Assembly (NCBI GenBank): GCA_005885165.1
Contig: VAXR01000058.1
Location: 5,681 to 28,351 of the forward strand
Length of the DNA: 22,671 nucleotides
Direction: 5' to 3'
Source: Actinomycetota bacterium
Lineage (GTDB): Bacteria > Actinomycetota > Thermoleophilia > Solirubrobacterales > Thermoleophilaceae
How positions within the stretch are numbered: position 1 is the stretch's first letter; every line of letters starts with the position of its first letter. The notes under the pieces are model-generated. The model was given only the letters and a program-made list of their open reading frames with translations, made no database searches and was not told the origin of the DNA. The position numbers and the translations under genes are program-made. This document shows positions 8,882-15,112 of this stretch, piece after piece.

Positions 8882-8909
8882 CGCTCCCCGGCTAGGTCTA
8901 CAGCCGAAA

Positions 8910-8931
8910 GGGGAGCCGGCGGCGGCTCCCC
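8910..8931 (+). terminator. Hairpin terminator after the propeller gene
   Basis: GGGGAGCC (8910-8917) pairs perfectly with GGCTCCCC (8924-8931) across a 6-nt GGCGGC loop, 28 nt after the stop. It is followed by GTGCTACTTT, a weak T-rich tail. An upstream copy of the 3' arm, GCTCCCC at 8883-8889, could compete for the same middle arm. Confidence 0.55.
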
Positions 8932-8950
8932 GTGCTACTTTGCGCGCGTC

Positions 8951-9400
8951 GTGGAAGGGGCACACGTCCGTCACGAGGCCGTGTTCCGGCGCAGGCGAGC
9001 GGCGGCCGCGGCCGTCCTGGGGCTGCTGCTCCTGATCCTGATCATCGCGATCGCCTCCGCGGGCGGCGGCGGTGGGAGCAGCTCGCCGCCGGCGGCTCAC
9101 ACTAGCCTCACCGTGCCGGCCGCGACCGGCGGGACGGGTTCGGGCAAGAAGAAGAACAAGTCGAACTCGTCGAGCGGCCAGGGCGCGACCGGCGGGAGCG
9201 CGAGCTCCGGCGGATCCAGCTCGGGCGCCACCGGTGGCGGCGGCGCCGCGGCGGGCGGCGTGTCGCCGTCCGGCGGCACCGGCAGCCAGTCGAGCGGCGC
9301 AAGCGGCGGCGCGTACTCGCCCGGCGGATACGACAAGGGGAGCGGCGGCACGTCGGCTCCGTCCGGTCATCCGCCAAGCGGCGGCGCCGCGGCTCCCTAG
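8951..9400 (+). CDS. Small membrane-anchored Gly/Ser-rich protein
   Basis: A 149-residue protein of unknown function from GTG 8951. A short Arg-rich cytosolic N-terminus (FRRRRAAAA) precedes one membrane helix at about residues 19-38 (VLGLLLLILIIAIA). The remainder is low-complexity and extracytoplasmic: Gly, Ser, Ala, Thr and Pro, with one basic cluster (GKKKNKSNSSS). There is no sortase motif, lipobox or catalytic motif. The next gene, an RDD membrane protein, starts 4 bp after the stop, which suggests co-translation and possible partnership. Low-complexity sequence makes false ORFs likely, but the positive-inside membrane anchor and tight operon spacing support a real gene. Confidence 0.6.
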   Translation: MEGAHVRHEAVFRRRRAAAAAVLGLLLLILIIAIASAGGGGGSSSPPAAHTSLTVPAATGGTGSGKKKNKSNSSSGQGATGGSASSGGSSSGATGGGGAAAGGVSPSGGTGSQSSGASGGAYSPGGYDKGSGGTSAPSGHPPSGGAAAP

Positions 9401-9404
9401 GTTG

Positions 9405-10010
9405 ATGCAACCGTCGCCCACCAGGGTCGTGGGGCGGCGCGTCGTCGCCTACGTCGTCGATACGGTGATCCAGATCGCGATCGTCGTCGGCCTCTGGTTT
9501 GCGTTCACGAGCAGCGTGCCCAAGGCGGGCCACACCGGTGGCATCGTGATCGGCAACACCCGCCACGGGTTCACGAGCTCGAGCCACCGGGTGATCTGGA
9601 TCGCCCTATCGATCATCGCCGGCCTGGTCATCTTCGTCGTGATCCCGGGCCTACGCGGGTGGTCGCCCGGCAAGGCGCTGGTGGGGATCAGGCTCGTCAA
9701 CGCGGAGGGAAGCCCACCCGGGATCCTGCGCGCCTTCCTCCGTTACAGCCTGTGGATCGTCGACGGTTTTCCGGGCTACGTGCTCGCACCCCTGGTGGGC
9801 TTCGTGACTGCGCTCACCACCAAGGCGAACCAGCGCGTGGGCGACCTCGCGGCGGGCACATTCGTGGTCAGGGCTGCGGCCGCCGGCCGGCCGATCGGGC
9901 AGCTCGTGCCGGAGGTGGCCGGCTTCCCGCCGGGCAGCCAGCCAACGGTGGCGGGCGGCCCCGGGGCGGCGCAACCGCCTCCGCCTGCTCCTCCACCGCC
10001 TCGGGCCTAG
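9405..10010 (+). CDS. RDD family membrane protein
   Basis: A 201-residue protein with ATG at 9405. The RDD domain is seen from VVGRRVVAYVVDTVIQIAIVV, where R and D sit at the start of the first membrane helix, through WSPGKALVGIRLVNAEG to NQRVGDLAAGTFVV, the classic RDD ending. Three or four membrane helices are visible at about 10-30, 60-80 and 115-140. The C-terminus is a Pro/Gly/Ala-rich tail ending in PPPPAPPPP. RDD proteins have mostly unknown roles; a few act in ion transport or help other membrane proteins. It lies 4 bp after the Gly/Ser-rich anchored protein and 18 bp before a PfkB kinase, in one operon. Confidence 0.85.
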   Translation: MQPSPTRVVGRRVVAYVVDTVIQIAIVVGLWFAFTSSVPKAGHTGGIVIGNTRHGFTSSSHRVIWIALSIIAGLVIFVVIPGLRGWSPGKALVGIRLVNAEGSPPGILRAFLRYSLWIVDGFPGYVLAPLVGFVTALTTKANQRVGDLAAGTFVVRAAAAGRPIGQLVPEVAGFPPGSQPTVAGGPGAAQPPPPAPPPPRA

Positions 10011-10028
10011 GCCGCAACGCCCTGAGCG

Positions 10029-10850
10029 GTGCGCACCGCGGTCGTCGGTCACGTCGAGTGGGTCGACTTCGCGCGCGTCGAGCGCGTGCCATCGCCGGGC
10101 GAGATCGTGACTGCCGAGCGGGACTGGGCGCTGCCCGCCGGCGGCGGGGCGGTGGCGGCGGTCCAGCTCGCGCGGCTTGCAGGCGAGTGCACGTTCCTCA
10201 CGGCGCTCGGGGACGACGAGCTCGGCGAGCGCTCGCGGCGGGAGCTCGAGCAGCTGGGTGTCCGCGTGGAGGCCGCGATCCGCGCGGGAAAGCCCACGCG
10301 GCGCGCCTTCACGTTCCTCGACGCCTCGGCGGAGCGCACCATCACGGTGCTCGGCGAGCGCCTGCACCCGGAACGCGGCGACGCCCTCCCCTGGGACGAG
10401 CTCGCCGAGGTCGACGCCCTCTACTTCACCGCCGGCGACACCGGTGCACTCGCTGCGGCTCGGGCGGCGCGCGTCCTGGTCGCGACCGCACGGGCGATGG
10501 ACGTGATCGCGGCCGGCGGCGTCGAGCTCGACGCCATCGTGCGCAGCGGGCGCGACCCGAGCGAGCAGTACCGCGGGTACGAGCCGCGGCCGCGGTTCGT
10601 CGTGACGACCGCCGGAGCCGGCGGCGGGCGCTGGGAGAGCGCGGACGGCCGGACCGGAGAGTGGGCGGCCGCGGCGCTACCCGGACCTCCCGCGGATTCG
10701 TACGGCTGCGGGGACAGCTTCGCGGCCGGGCTCGCATTCGGCCTGGCGCGCGACGGCGAGCTGCCGGCGGCCCTCGAACTCGCGGCACGGTGCGGCGCGG
10801 TCTGCCTCACGGGGGAGGGTCCGTACGAGCAACAGCTCACGCTGGCCTAG
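10029..10850 (+). CDS. PfkB/ribokinase-family sugar kinase
   Basis: A 273-residue cytosolic protein with GTG at 10029. The N-terminal part has the PfkB arrangement: VVGHVEWVDFARVERVPSPGE, then GGGAVAAVQLARLAG and LTALGDDELG, which together form the substrate lid and glycine region. The C-terminal signature is SYGCGDSFAAGLAFG, with D229 as catalytic base and the glycines forming the anion hole. ATP-dependent phosphorylation of a sugar or nucleoside is expected, but the substrate cannot be read from the sequence. It is short for the family (usually about 300 residues), with a compact middle. It is the third gene of the operon beginning at 8951. A small CG-rich hairpin (arms 10852-10856 and 10860-10864) follows the stop. 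Confidence 0.87.
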   Translation: MRTAVVGHVEWVDFARVERVPSPGEIVTAERDWALPAGGGAVAAVQLARLAGECTFLTALGDDELGERSRRELEQLGVRVEAAIRAGKPTRRAFTFLDASAERTITVLGERLHPERGDALPWDELAEVDALYFTAGDTGALAAARAARVLVATARAMDVIAAGGVELDAIVRSGRDPSEQYRGYEPRPRFVVTTAGAGGGRWESADGRTGEWAAAALPGPPADSYGCGDSFAAGLAFGLARDGELPAALELAARCGAVCLTGEGPYEQQLTLA

Positions 10851-10851
10851 C

Positions 10852-10864
10852 CGCGGCATCCGCG
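10852..10864 (+). terminator. Short GC hairpin after the PfkB gene
   Basis: CGCGG-CAT-CCGCG forms a 5-bp stem immediately after the stop codon. It lacks a T-run, so it is only a weak terminator candidate. Confidence 0.2.
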
Positions 10865-10909
10865 CGCCCGACAAGACCCGTTGCGTAACGACTGCCGTCG
10901 CGGGTTTGA

Positions 10910-10915
10910 GGGTAT
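10910..10915 (+). promoter_or_regulatory. GGGTAT box, possible SigB/SigF-type -10 of the DUF892 gene
   Basis: GGGTAT is the -10 consensus of actinobacterial SigF/SigB promoters and lies 61 nt before the start codon. The window encodes such a sigma factor, and DUF892 proteins are often stress-induced. However, no GTTT -35 box is found 14-16 nt upstream; the nearest GTTT directly abuts the box. The call is therefore weak. Confidence 0.2.
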
Positions 10916-10957
10916 GGTCCGCCGAGAAAGCTTCGGTAAGAGCCAAACGCGTCACAC

Positions 10958-10967
10958 GGGAAGGGAG
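10958..10967 (+). promoter_or_regulatory. Strong Shine-Dalgarno that fixes the DUF892 start
   Basis: GGGAAGGGAG ends 9 nt before GTG 10977 and is the strongest ribosome-binding site in the window. It selects GTG 10977 over the upstream in-frame ATG candidates at 10881 and 10914. Confidence 0.7.
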
Positions 10968-10976
10968 TCTTCAACG

Positions 10977-12071
10977 GTGCCAGAGCTGAAGGCCCGCGAC
11001 ATCAAGCTGATCCAGTATCTGAACGAGGCGTACGGGAAGGAGAAGCAGCTCGAGACGGCGCTCCAGGCGCACATCGGGATGACCGGCCGCACGCCGTACA
11101 AGAAGCGTCTCCAGCAGCACCTGCGCGAGACCAAGGCGCACGGGCGCGACGTGCAGCGGCGCATCCGGGCGCTCGGCGGAAAGGCCGAGCAGGTGAACGT
11201 GCCAGGGCCTGAGGCCGTGGAGAGGGCCGCCACGCGCGCCGCCAACCTCGCCAGGAGGGGGCTCGCGGCGATGCAGGGCCCCGTCCACGTCCTGCGCGGC
11301 ACCGGCGAGCAGGAGAAGCTCCTGAAGAACGCCAAGACGCAGTTCCAGGACGCCGCGGAGCAGATCGCGAGCTACACGGCGGTCGGGACGCTCGCCGAGA
11401 AGGTCGGCGATCGCGAGACCGCGCAGCTCGCCAAGCGCATCCGCCGCGAGGAGGAACGCATGCGCGACTTCCTCGCACGGCAGATCGAGCAGCTCACGAA
11501 GGCCGTGGCCACCGAGGAGATCCCGGCGTCGGAGCGCAGCACGGGGCGCCGCCGCGGCGGACGCCGGCGGGCGGCGACGAGCCGTTCGCGCGCGACCCCC
11601 CGGCGCGCGACCGCCCGGCGCGCGACCCCCCGGCGCGCGAGCGCGCGGGCCTCGAGCCCCCGGCGGTCCACCTCGCGTTCGGCCGCGCGTTCCTCGGGAC
11701 GGCGCAGCACGTCGCGCGCGAGCGGCACACGCCGCACGAGCGGGCGTGCGTCGAGCGGCCGGACATCCTCGCGGTCGGCGAGCCGGACATCGCGCGCGCG
11801 GTCGTCGGGCCGGAGCACCGCTTCGCGCAGCACGGGCAAGCGCACGACGACCCGGCGTTCGACCTCGAGCTCCGGTTCGCGGAGCGGCACCGCTCGCCGC
11901 AGCACGGGGTCAACGGGCCGTGCCCGGCCAACTCGGCGCACCTCCACCGCCCGCTCGACGGCGCGGAGGTCAACGGCCCGCCCGGCGGCGCGGAAATCCA
12001 CCACCCGCTCGCGTTCGTCGGGCACGGCGCGCCGGTCGGGTGGTGCGTCCCGGCGCCGCTCGTCGAGCTGA
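10977..12071 (+). CDS. DUF892 (YciF-like) ferritin-like protein with long Arg/Ser/Thr-rich tail
   Basis: A 364-residue protein starting at GTG 10977. Residues about 5-175 form a four-helix ferritin-like DUF892/YciF domain. Helix A has IQYLNEAYGKEKQLETAL; helix B has QQHLRETKAHGRDVQRRIRALGG; helix C has ASYTAVGTLAEKVGDRETAQL; helix D ends with RREEERMRDFL. Glu and His residues sit at the family's metal-site positions. Residues about 187-364 contain only Arg, Ser, Thr, Ala, Gly, a few Pro and two or three Lys, with no acidic or aliphatic residues, and include four tandem RAT(P/A)R-like pentapeptides (nt 11589-11648). DUF892 proteins are general stress proteins of unsettled function. The tail resembles the basic tails of nucleoid proteins and is likely to bind nucleic acid (inference). 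A strong hairpin follows the stop. Confidence 0.82.
   Translation: MPELKARDIKLIQYLNEAYGKEKQLETALQAHIGMTGRTPYKKRLQQHLRETKAHGRDVQRRIRALGGKAEQVNVPGPEAVERAATRAANLARRGLAAMQGPVHVLRGTGEQEKLLKNAKTQFQDAAEQIASYTAVGTLAEKVGDRETAQLAKRIRREEERMRDFLARQIEQLTKAVATEEIPASERSTGRRRGGRRRAATSRSRATPRRATARRATPRRASARASSPRRSTSRSAARSSGRRSTSRASGTRRTSGRASSGRTSSRSASRTSRARSSGRSTASRSTGKRTTTRRSTSSSGSRSGTARRSTGSTGRARPTRRTSTARSTARRSTARPAARKSTTRSRSSGTARRSGGASRRRSSS
11589..11648 (+). repeat. Four tandem 15-bp repeats encoding RAT(P/A)R pentapeptides
   Basis: The 15-nt unit CGCGCGACC(C/G)CCCGG occurs four times in a row, the last copy slightly altered (R-A-S-A-R). It lies at residues 205-224 of the DUF892 protein, at the start of its basic tail, and suggests growth of the tail by slippage. 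Confidence 0.8.
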
Positions 12072-12088
12072 CGAGGCCGATCATCTGA

Positions 12089-12119
12089 TGCGGCGCCGCG
12101 GGTTCGCTGCGGCGCCGCA
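12089..12119 (+). terminator. 11-bp perfect GC hairpin between the DUF892 and DUF427 genes
   Basis: TGCGGCGCCGC (12089-12099) pairs perfectly with GCGGCGCCGCA (12109-12119) across a 9-nt loop, 18 nt after the DUF892 stop. There is no T-tract, as is common for actinobacterial terminators. It suggests that the DUF427 gene has its own promoter. Confidence 0.55.
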
Positions 12120-12123
12120 CGGG

Positions 12124-12130
12124 TAGGAAT
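12124..12130 (+). promoter_or_regulatory. Possible -10 element for a leaderless DUF427 mRNA
   Basis: TAGGAAT lies 7 nt before GTG 12137, the spacing expected if transcription starts at the start codon. There is no Shine-Dalgarno, which fits a leaderless mRNA, but no clear -35 box is seen. Confidence 0.25.
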
Positions 12131-12136
12131 CCGGCG

Positions 12137-12973
12137 GTGTCTCTCACCGTGGGAAACGGCCCGTTCGGGCGCCGCCCAGCGGGCGTGTTCAACTTCGAGC
12201 TCCCCCGGCGGAAGGGGCTCATCTACTTCGAGGAGTCGCCGCGCAGGATCCGCGGAGCCTTCGCGGGGGAGACGATCGTCGACAGCCGCCATCCGAAGCT
12301 CCTGCACGAGCACGGGCTCCTGCCCGTCTACTACTTCCCGGAGGCAGACGTCCGGACCGACCTGCTGCAGCCGAGCGATCACGTGACGCACTGCCCGTGG
12401 AAGGGAGAGGCGCGGCACTGGACGCTGGTGGTCGGCGAGCGGACCGCCGAGAACGCAGCGTGGTCCTACCCCGACCCGATCGAGGATGCGCCGCCGCTGG
12501 CGGGCCACCTGGCCTTCTACTGGAACGCGCTGGACGAGTGGTTCGAGGAGGACGAACCGGCGATCGTGCACGCGCGCGATCCCTATCACCGGATCGACAT
12601 CCTCGACACCTCGCGCCACATCCGGGTCGAGGTGGGAGGGGAGACCGTCGCGGAGACCCGCCGCGCTCGCGTCCTGTTCGAGGCGTCGCTGCCGCCGCGC
12701 TGGTACATCCCGCGCGAGGACGTGCGGGCGGACGTGCTCGTGGAGAGCGACAAGCGGACGGGCTGCGCCTACAAGGGGTTCGCCTCCTACGACTCGGTGC
12801 GTACGAGCGGGGAGCTGGAGGAGGACCTCGTCTGGCGCTACGACGAGCCACGCCGCGAGGCCGAGCGGATCAAGGGCTACCTCGCCTTCTTCAACGAGCG
12901 GGCCGACATCTACGTGGACGGCGAGCTCCAGGGGCGACCGCTGACGCAGTGGTCGCCGGGCGGCTCGGCGTAG
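12137..12973 (+). CDS. Tandem DUF427 domain protein
   Basis: A 278-residue cytosolic protein from GTG 12137 with two DUF427 beta-domains. Domain 1, about residues 25-135, contains GLIYFEESPRRIRGAFAGETIVDS, the conserved HCPWKGEARHWTL and a YPDPIEDAPPLAGHLAFYWNALDEWFEED ending. Domain 2, about 155-268, repeats the plan with HIRVEVGGETVAET, GCAYKGFASYDSV and IKGYLAFFNERADIYVDG. The repeated (H)C-x-(W/Y)-K-G motifs and the D-P-x-x-x-(A)xx-(I)xGYLAFF strand are family signatures. No biochemical role is established for the family. The hairpin upstream argues for separate transcription from the DUF892 gene. The 3' end faces a long convergent spacer. Confidence 0.87.
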   Translation: MSLTVGNGPFGRRPAGVFNFELPRRKGLIYFEESPRRIRGAFAGETIVDSRHPKLLHEHGLLPVYYFPEADVRTDLLQPSDHVTHCPWKGEARHWTLVVGERTAENAAWSYPDPIEDAPPLAGHLAFYWNALDEWFEEDEPAIVHARDPYHRIDILDTSRHIRVEVGGETVAETRRARVLFEASLPPRWYIPREDVRADVLVESDKRTGCAYKGFASYDSVRTSGELEEDLVWRYDEPRREAERIKGYLAFFNERADIYVDGELQGRPLTQWSPGGSA

Positions 12974-13051
12974 GGCCCGGTCGCTTTCCTGATCCGCCCG
13001 GCTTAGGCACCGGCCGATTCCATCCCCGCCCGTCGCGGAAGGGGGAGGTTT

Positions 13052-13111
13052 GTGTTCTGTCACGTAAGTGGCTGCTTCGTAACGCTCCGTTCGACGCGGG
13101 CCCGGCGATAA
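13052..13111 (+). CDS. Possible 19-residue leader-type small ORF
   Basis: GTG 13052 to TAA 13109-13111 encodes MFCHVSGCFVTLRSTRARR. It is preceded by a purine-rich GGAAGGGGGAGG whose AAGGGGG part is about 8 nt from the GTG. The stop codon ends exactly one base before the first arm of the 48-bp palindrome, the layout of a leader peptide before an attenuator hairpin. No plus-strand gene follows that it could regulate, so chance is quite possible. Confidence 0.25.
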   Translation: MFCHVSGCFVTLRSTRARR

Positions 13112-13159
13112 GCGCGAGTCAATTCGTAGGTGCTATAGCCCCCACGATTGGACTCGCGC
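13112..13159. repeat. 48-bp near-perfect palindrome centred on GCTATAGC
   Basis: The two halves pair around 13135/13136 with 20 of 24 positions complementary. There are nine uninterrupted outer pairs (GCGCGAGTC, 13112-13120, with GACTCGCGC, 13151-13159), a central GCTATAGC, and mismatches at 13121, 13123, 13128 and 13131 with their partners. It could be a bidirectional terminator, an operator, a mobile-element relic or a REP-like site. Followed on either strand, it has no long T-tract. Confidence 0.8.
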
Positions 13160-13331
13160 GTAAGGACGCGGGGCTGTGAGCCTCAGCCTGTCGCACTTCT
13201 GCAACGGACCGTTCGTATACGTCGCGGCCGGACCCACACCCCTTCGTCGCCCTCCCGATGCGGTTCGACCCGGGGTACGGGTGGCGCGGAGCTGGCCGGC
13301 CGTCTACCGAGGCGGTCGGCACAGAGCTGGT

Positions 13332-13347
13332 TGCCGGTCTACCGGCA
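13332..13347 (-). terminator. Palindrome spanning the GH84 stop codon
   Basis: TGCCGGT-CT-ACCGGCA is a perfect 7-bp inverted repeat that contains the GH84 stop codon (13339-13341). It could fold in the 3' end of the minus-strand mRNA; no T-tract follows. Confidence 0.3.
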
Positions 13348-15108
13348 CCGCCCGAGCCGCAGGCCAGTGCGTCCCCCCGCACCGTCCGTCGCCACGACAA
13401 GCGCCCCGCAGGCTCGCCGTCCCAACCTGAACGCACCACGCCGCGACAGCCGCACGCGCCGGCCCCGGACCGTGACGATCACCGAGCTCGCGGCGGCGTC
13501 CGCCCGGTCCTGCCACGACGAGTCGAGCGCATCGACGCGGTCGGTGAAGACGTTCATCACGTTCGCCGGCACGGGATAGGGCGGCACCTCGAACGCGTAC
13601 GGCGTCCGCCAGCCGTAGACGAAGTAGCGGTCGTGCTGCTCCGTGTCGCGCTCCGACTGGTACGAGCTGCGCACCGCGGACGCCCGCGCCGGATCCGGCG
13701 GTCGCGCCGACCCGAGCCATCCGCCCCGCGTTCTCCTCACCGACAGCGACGGCCGCTCGGCGGCGAGCAGCCTCGTGCCGAGCGAGCCGGCGGTCGCGGC
13801 GCGCGTCGCGGCGTCGAGGAACGAGCGCGCCTCGATGGCGAATGCCCGATCGGGCATCCCGCCGAGCCGGCCGCCGGCTCCGGCCGCCAGCCCAAGCTCA
13901 CCGATCAGCCGGCGCGCCGGACCGGGCCACAGCGGCCCAGCCGTGTACCGGCGCAGGAACTTGCGGTTCAGCCGCACGAACGTTGGGGCCTCGCTCAGGT
14001 CGAGCTTCGTGGACCAGCTGGTCTCGGCCCACGCACGCAGAGTGCGGCGCAGCGGCCGCCGCCGCCCGGCGAGCTCGGCGACCGCGCGCAGCCACGAGCT
14101 CCGGCGCCGATAGCGACGGGGCGCGCGCATCCAGTCCCCAGCGGTCGCCAGCGGCAGCAGGTTGAGGTCGGCCTCGTTCATCGGGTTGAGGAAGAAGCCG
14201 CCGACCGACCCCGCGACGTCCGCGCGGCGCAGGTAGGGCCCCAGGAAGATCCGTGCCGTGCCGGGCGGAAGGGCGTTCCCGGCGGTGTCGTCGTCGGTCC
14301 AGTTGTCCCACACGAGTGGCCGCCGCCCGATCAACCTGCCGTAGGCGTGAGCGTCGGCCGGCGCGAAGGCGTGCGACGGCACCTGGTCGCCGGTCCACAT
14401 CACCTGTACGCCCGGCCGCAGCTTCGAGCGGAGGCCCTGCAGGTACTGCGTGTCCGAGGTGCCCGAGTAGTCGGCGCCTACGGTCAGGAGCCGGGCGCCC
14501 GGCGTCCGCCGCCGGAGCGCCACGTACAGCCGGCTCAGGAAGTCGCCGTTAGCGCGCCCGAATCCGGCGTCGCCCGTCCCGTACGCGACTAGATCCTCGG
14601 GATGGGTGAGCGTCTTGGTGACGTCGTCGAAGCTGATCATGAACGTCCGCGCCCCGGCCCTGCGGAACGGCTCGAGCTTCGCGAGCACCACCTGCAGGTC
14701 GGTCGGGCACGAGAAGCAGATGTCCTGGCTCGGCGGACGGCTCGGCGCCGCGGGCGTGGGGATCAGCGGCACCGCGGGGCTCAGGTTCGGGATCCAGTCG
14801 ATGCCGTGGGCGCGCGCGAACCGGATCTCGCGGGCGAACTCCGCCTGCTCGGCAGCGGGGTAGGGATCGCGCCAGTTCGTGCGCTGGTAGAGGTCGTTCT
14901 TCGGCGCGTGTACGTACGCGTTGAACCCGTGCTTCGGCATCCAGGCGAGCACGCGCGCGCGCTCGGCGTGCGTCCACGCACCGCCGTAGGCGCCCTCGAC
15001 GATCCCGCGCCAGCGGAACGGCGAGCGCGCCGCTGCGGGCGCCGCACCGACCGCGAGGCACGCAACGCACAGCGCGACCAGGAGCGCGGCCGGAATGCCC
15101 CGTCTCAC
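13339..15108 (-). CDS. Secreted GH84 beta-N-acetylglucosaminidase (O-GlcNAcase/hyaluronidase-like)
   Basis: A 589-residue protein from GTG 15108 with an N-terminal signal peptide (MRRGIPAALLVALCVACLAVGAAPAAA). The GH84 barrel begins with WRGIVEGAYGGAWTHAER, matching the family's RGxxEGFYGxPW pattern (here Ala and Gly replace Phe and Arg/Pro). It continues with HGFNAYVHAPKNDLYQRTNW and carries the catalytic Asp pair in MISFDDV (D161-D162), which works by substrate-assisted catalysis through the 2-acetamido group. PLVWDNWTDDD matches the conserved late-barrel Trp-Asp-Asn loop. The last ~200 residues are a helical domain plus a small basic beta region. It would release terminal beta-linked GlcNAc outside the cell. 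It starts 4 bp after the propeller gene, so the two are almost certainly co-transcribed. Confidence 0.87.
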   Translation of the reverse strand: MRRGIPAALLVALCVACLAVGAAPAAARSPFRWRGIVEGAYGGAWTHAERARVLAWMPKHGFNAYVHAPKNDLYQRTNWRDPYPAAEQAEFAREIRFARAHGIDWIPNLSPAVPLIPTPAAPSRPPSQDICFSCPTDLQVVLAKLEPFRRAGARTFMISFDDVTKTLTHPEDLVAYGTGDAGFGRANGDFLSRLYVALRRRTPGARLLTVGADYSGTSDTQYLQGLRSKLRPGVQVMWTGDQVPSHAFAPADAHAYGRLIGRRPLVWDNWTDDDTAGNALPPGTARIFLGPYLRRADVAGSVGGFFLNPMNEADLNLLPLATAGDWMRAPRRYRRRSSWLRAVAELAGRRRPLRRTLRAWAETSWSTKLDLSEAPTFVRLNRKFLRRYTAGPLWPGPARRLIGELGLAAGAGGRLGGMPDRAFAIEARSFLDAATRAATAGSLGTRLLAAERPSLSVRRTRGGWLGSARPPDPARASAVRSSYQSERDTEQHDRYFVYGWRTPYAFEVPPYPVPANVMNVFTDRVDALDSSWQDRADAAASSVIVTVRGRRVRLSRRGAFRLGRRACGALVVATDGAGGRTGLRLGRCR

Positions 15109-15112
15109 GGCC

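Larger units (their letters stand above)
12974..13338. other. 365-bp convergent intergenic region with a palindrome and a possible leader ORF
   Basis: This is the longest stretch without a convincing gene, between two convergent stops. It contains a Shine-Dalgarno-like GGAAGGGGGAGG (13037-13048), a possible 19-codon ORF (13052-13111), a 48-bp near-palindrome (13112-13159) and a small GGCTG/CAGCC hairpin (13172-13176 with 13184-13188). I see no tRNA or known riboswitch here, and the overlapping long frames on either strand show no recognisable domain. Confidence 0.6.

Noticed and set aside
11372..13063. 563-residue minus-strand frame covering the DUF892 tail and the DUF427 gene
   Set aside because: It is a GC-bias shadow with no domain; the plus-strand genes have a Shine-Dalgarno and recognisable domains.
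13262..13270. GGTTCGACC resembling a tRNA T-loop
   Set aside because: No matching stem, anticodon arm or acceptor stem around it.
13258..14592. 444-residue plus-strand frame opposite the GH84 gene
   Set aside because: Low-complexity Arg/Pro/Ala composition and no domain; the GH84 catalytic motifs lie on the other strand.
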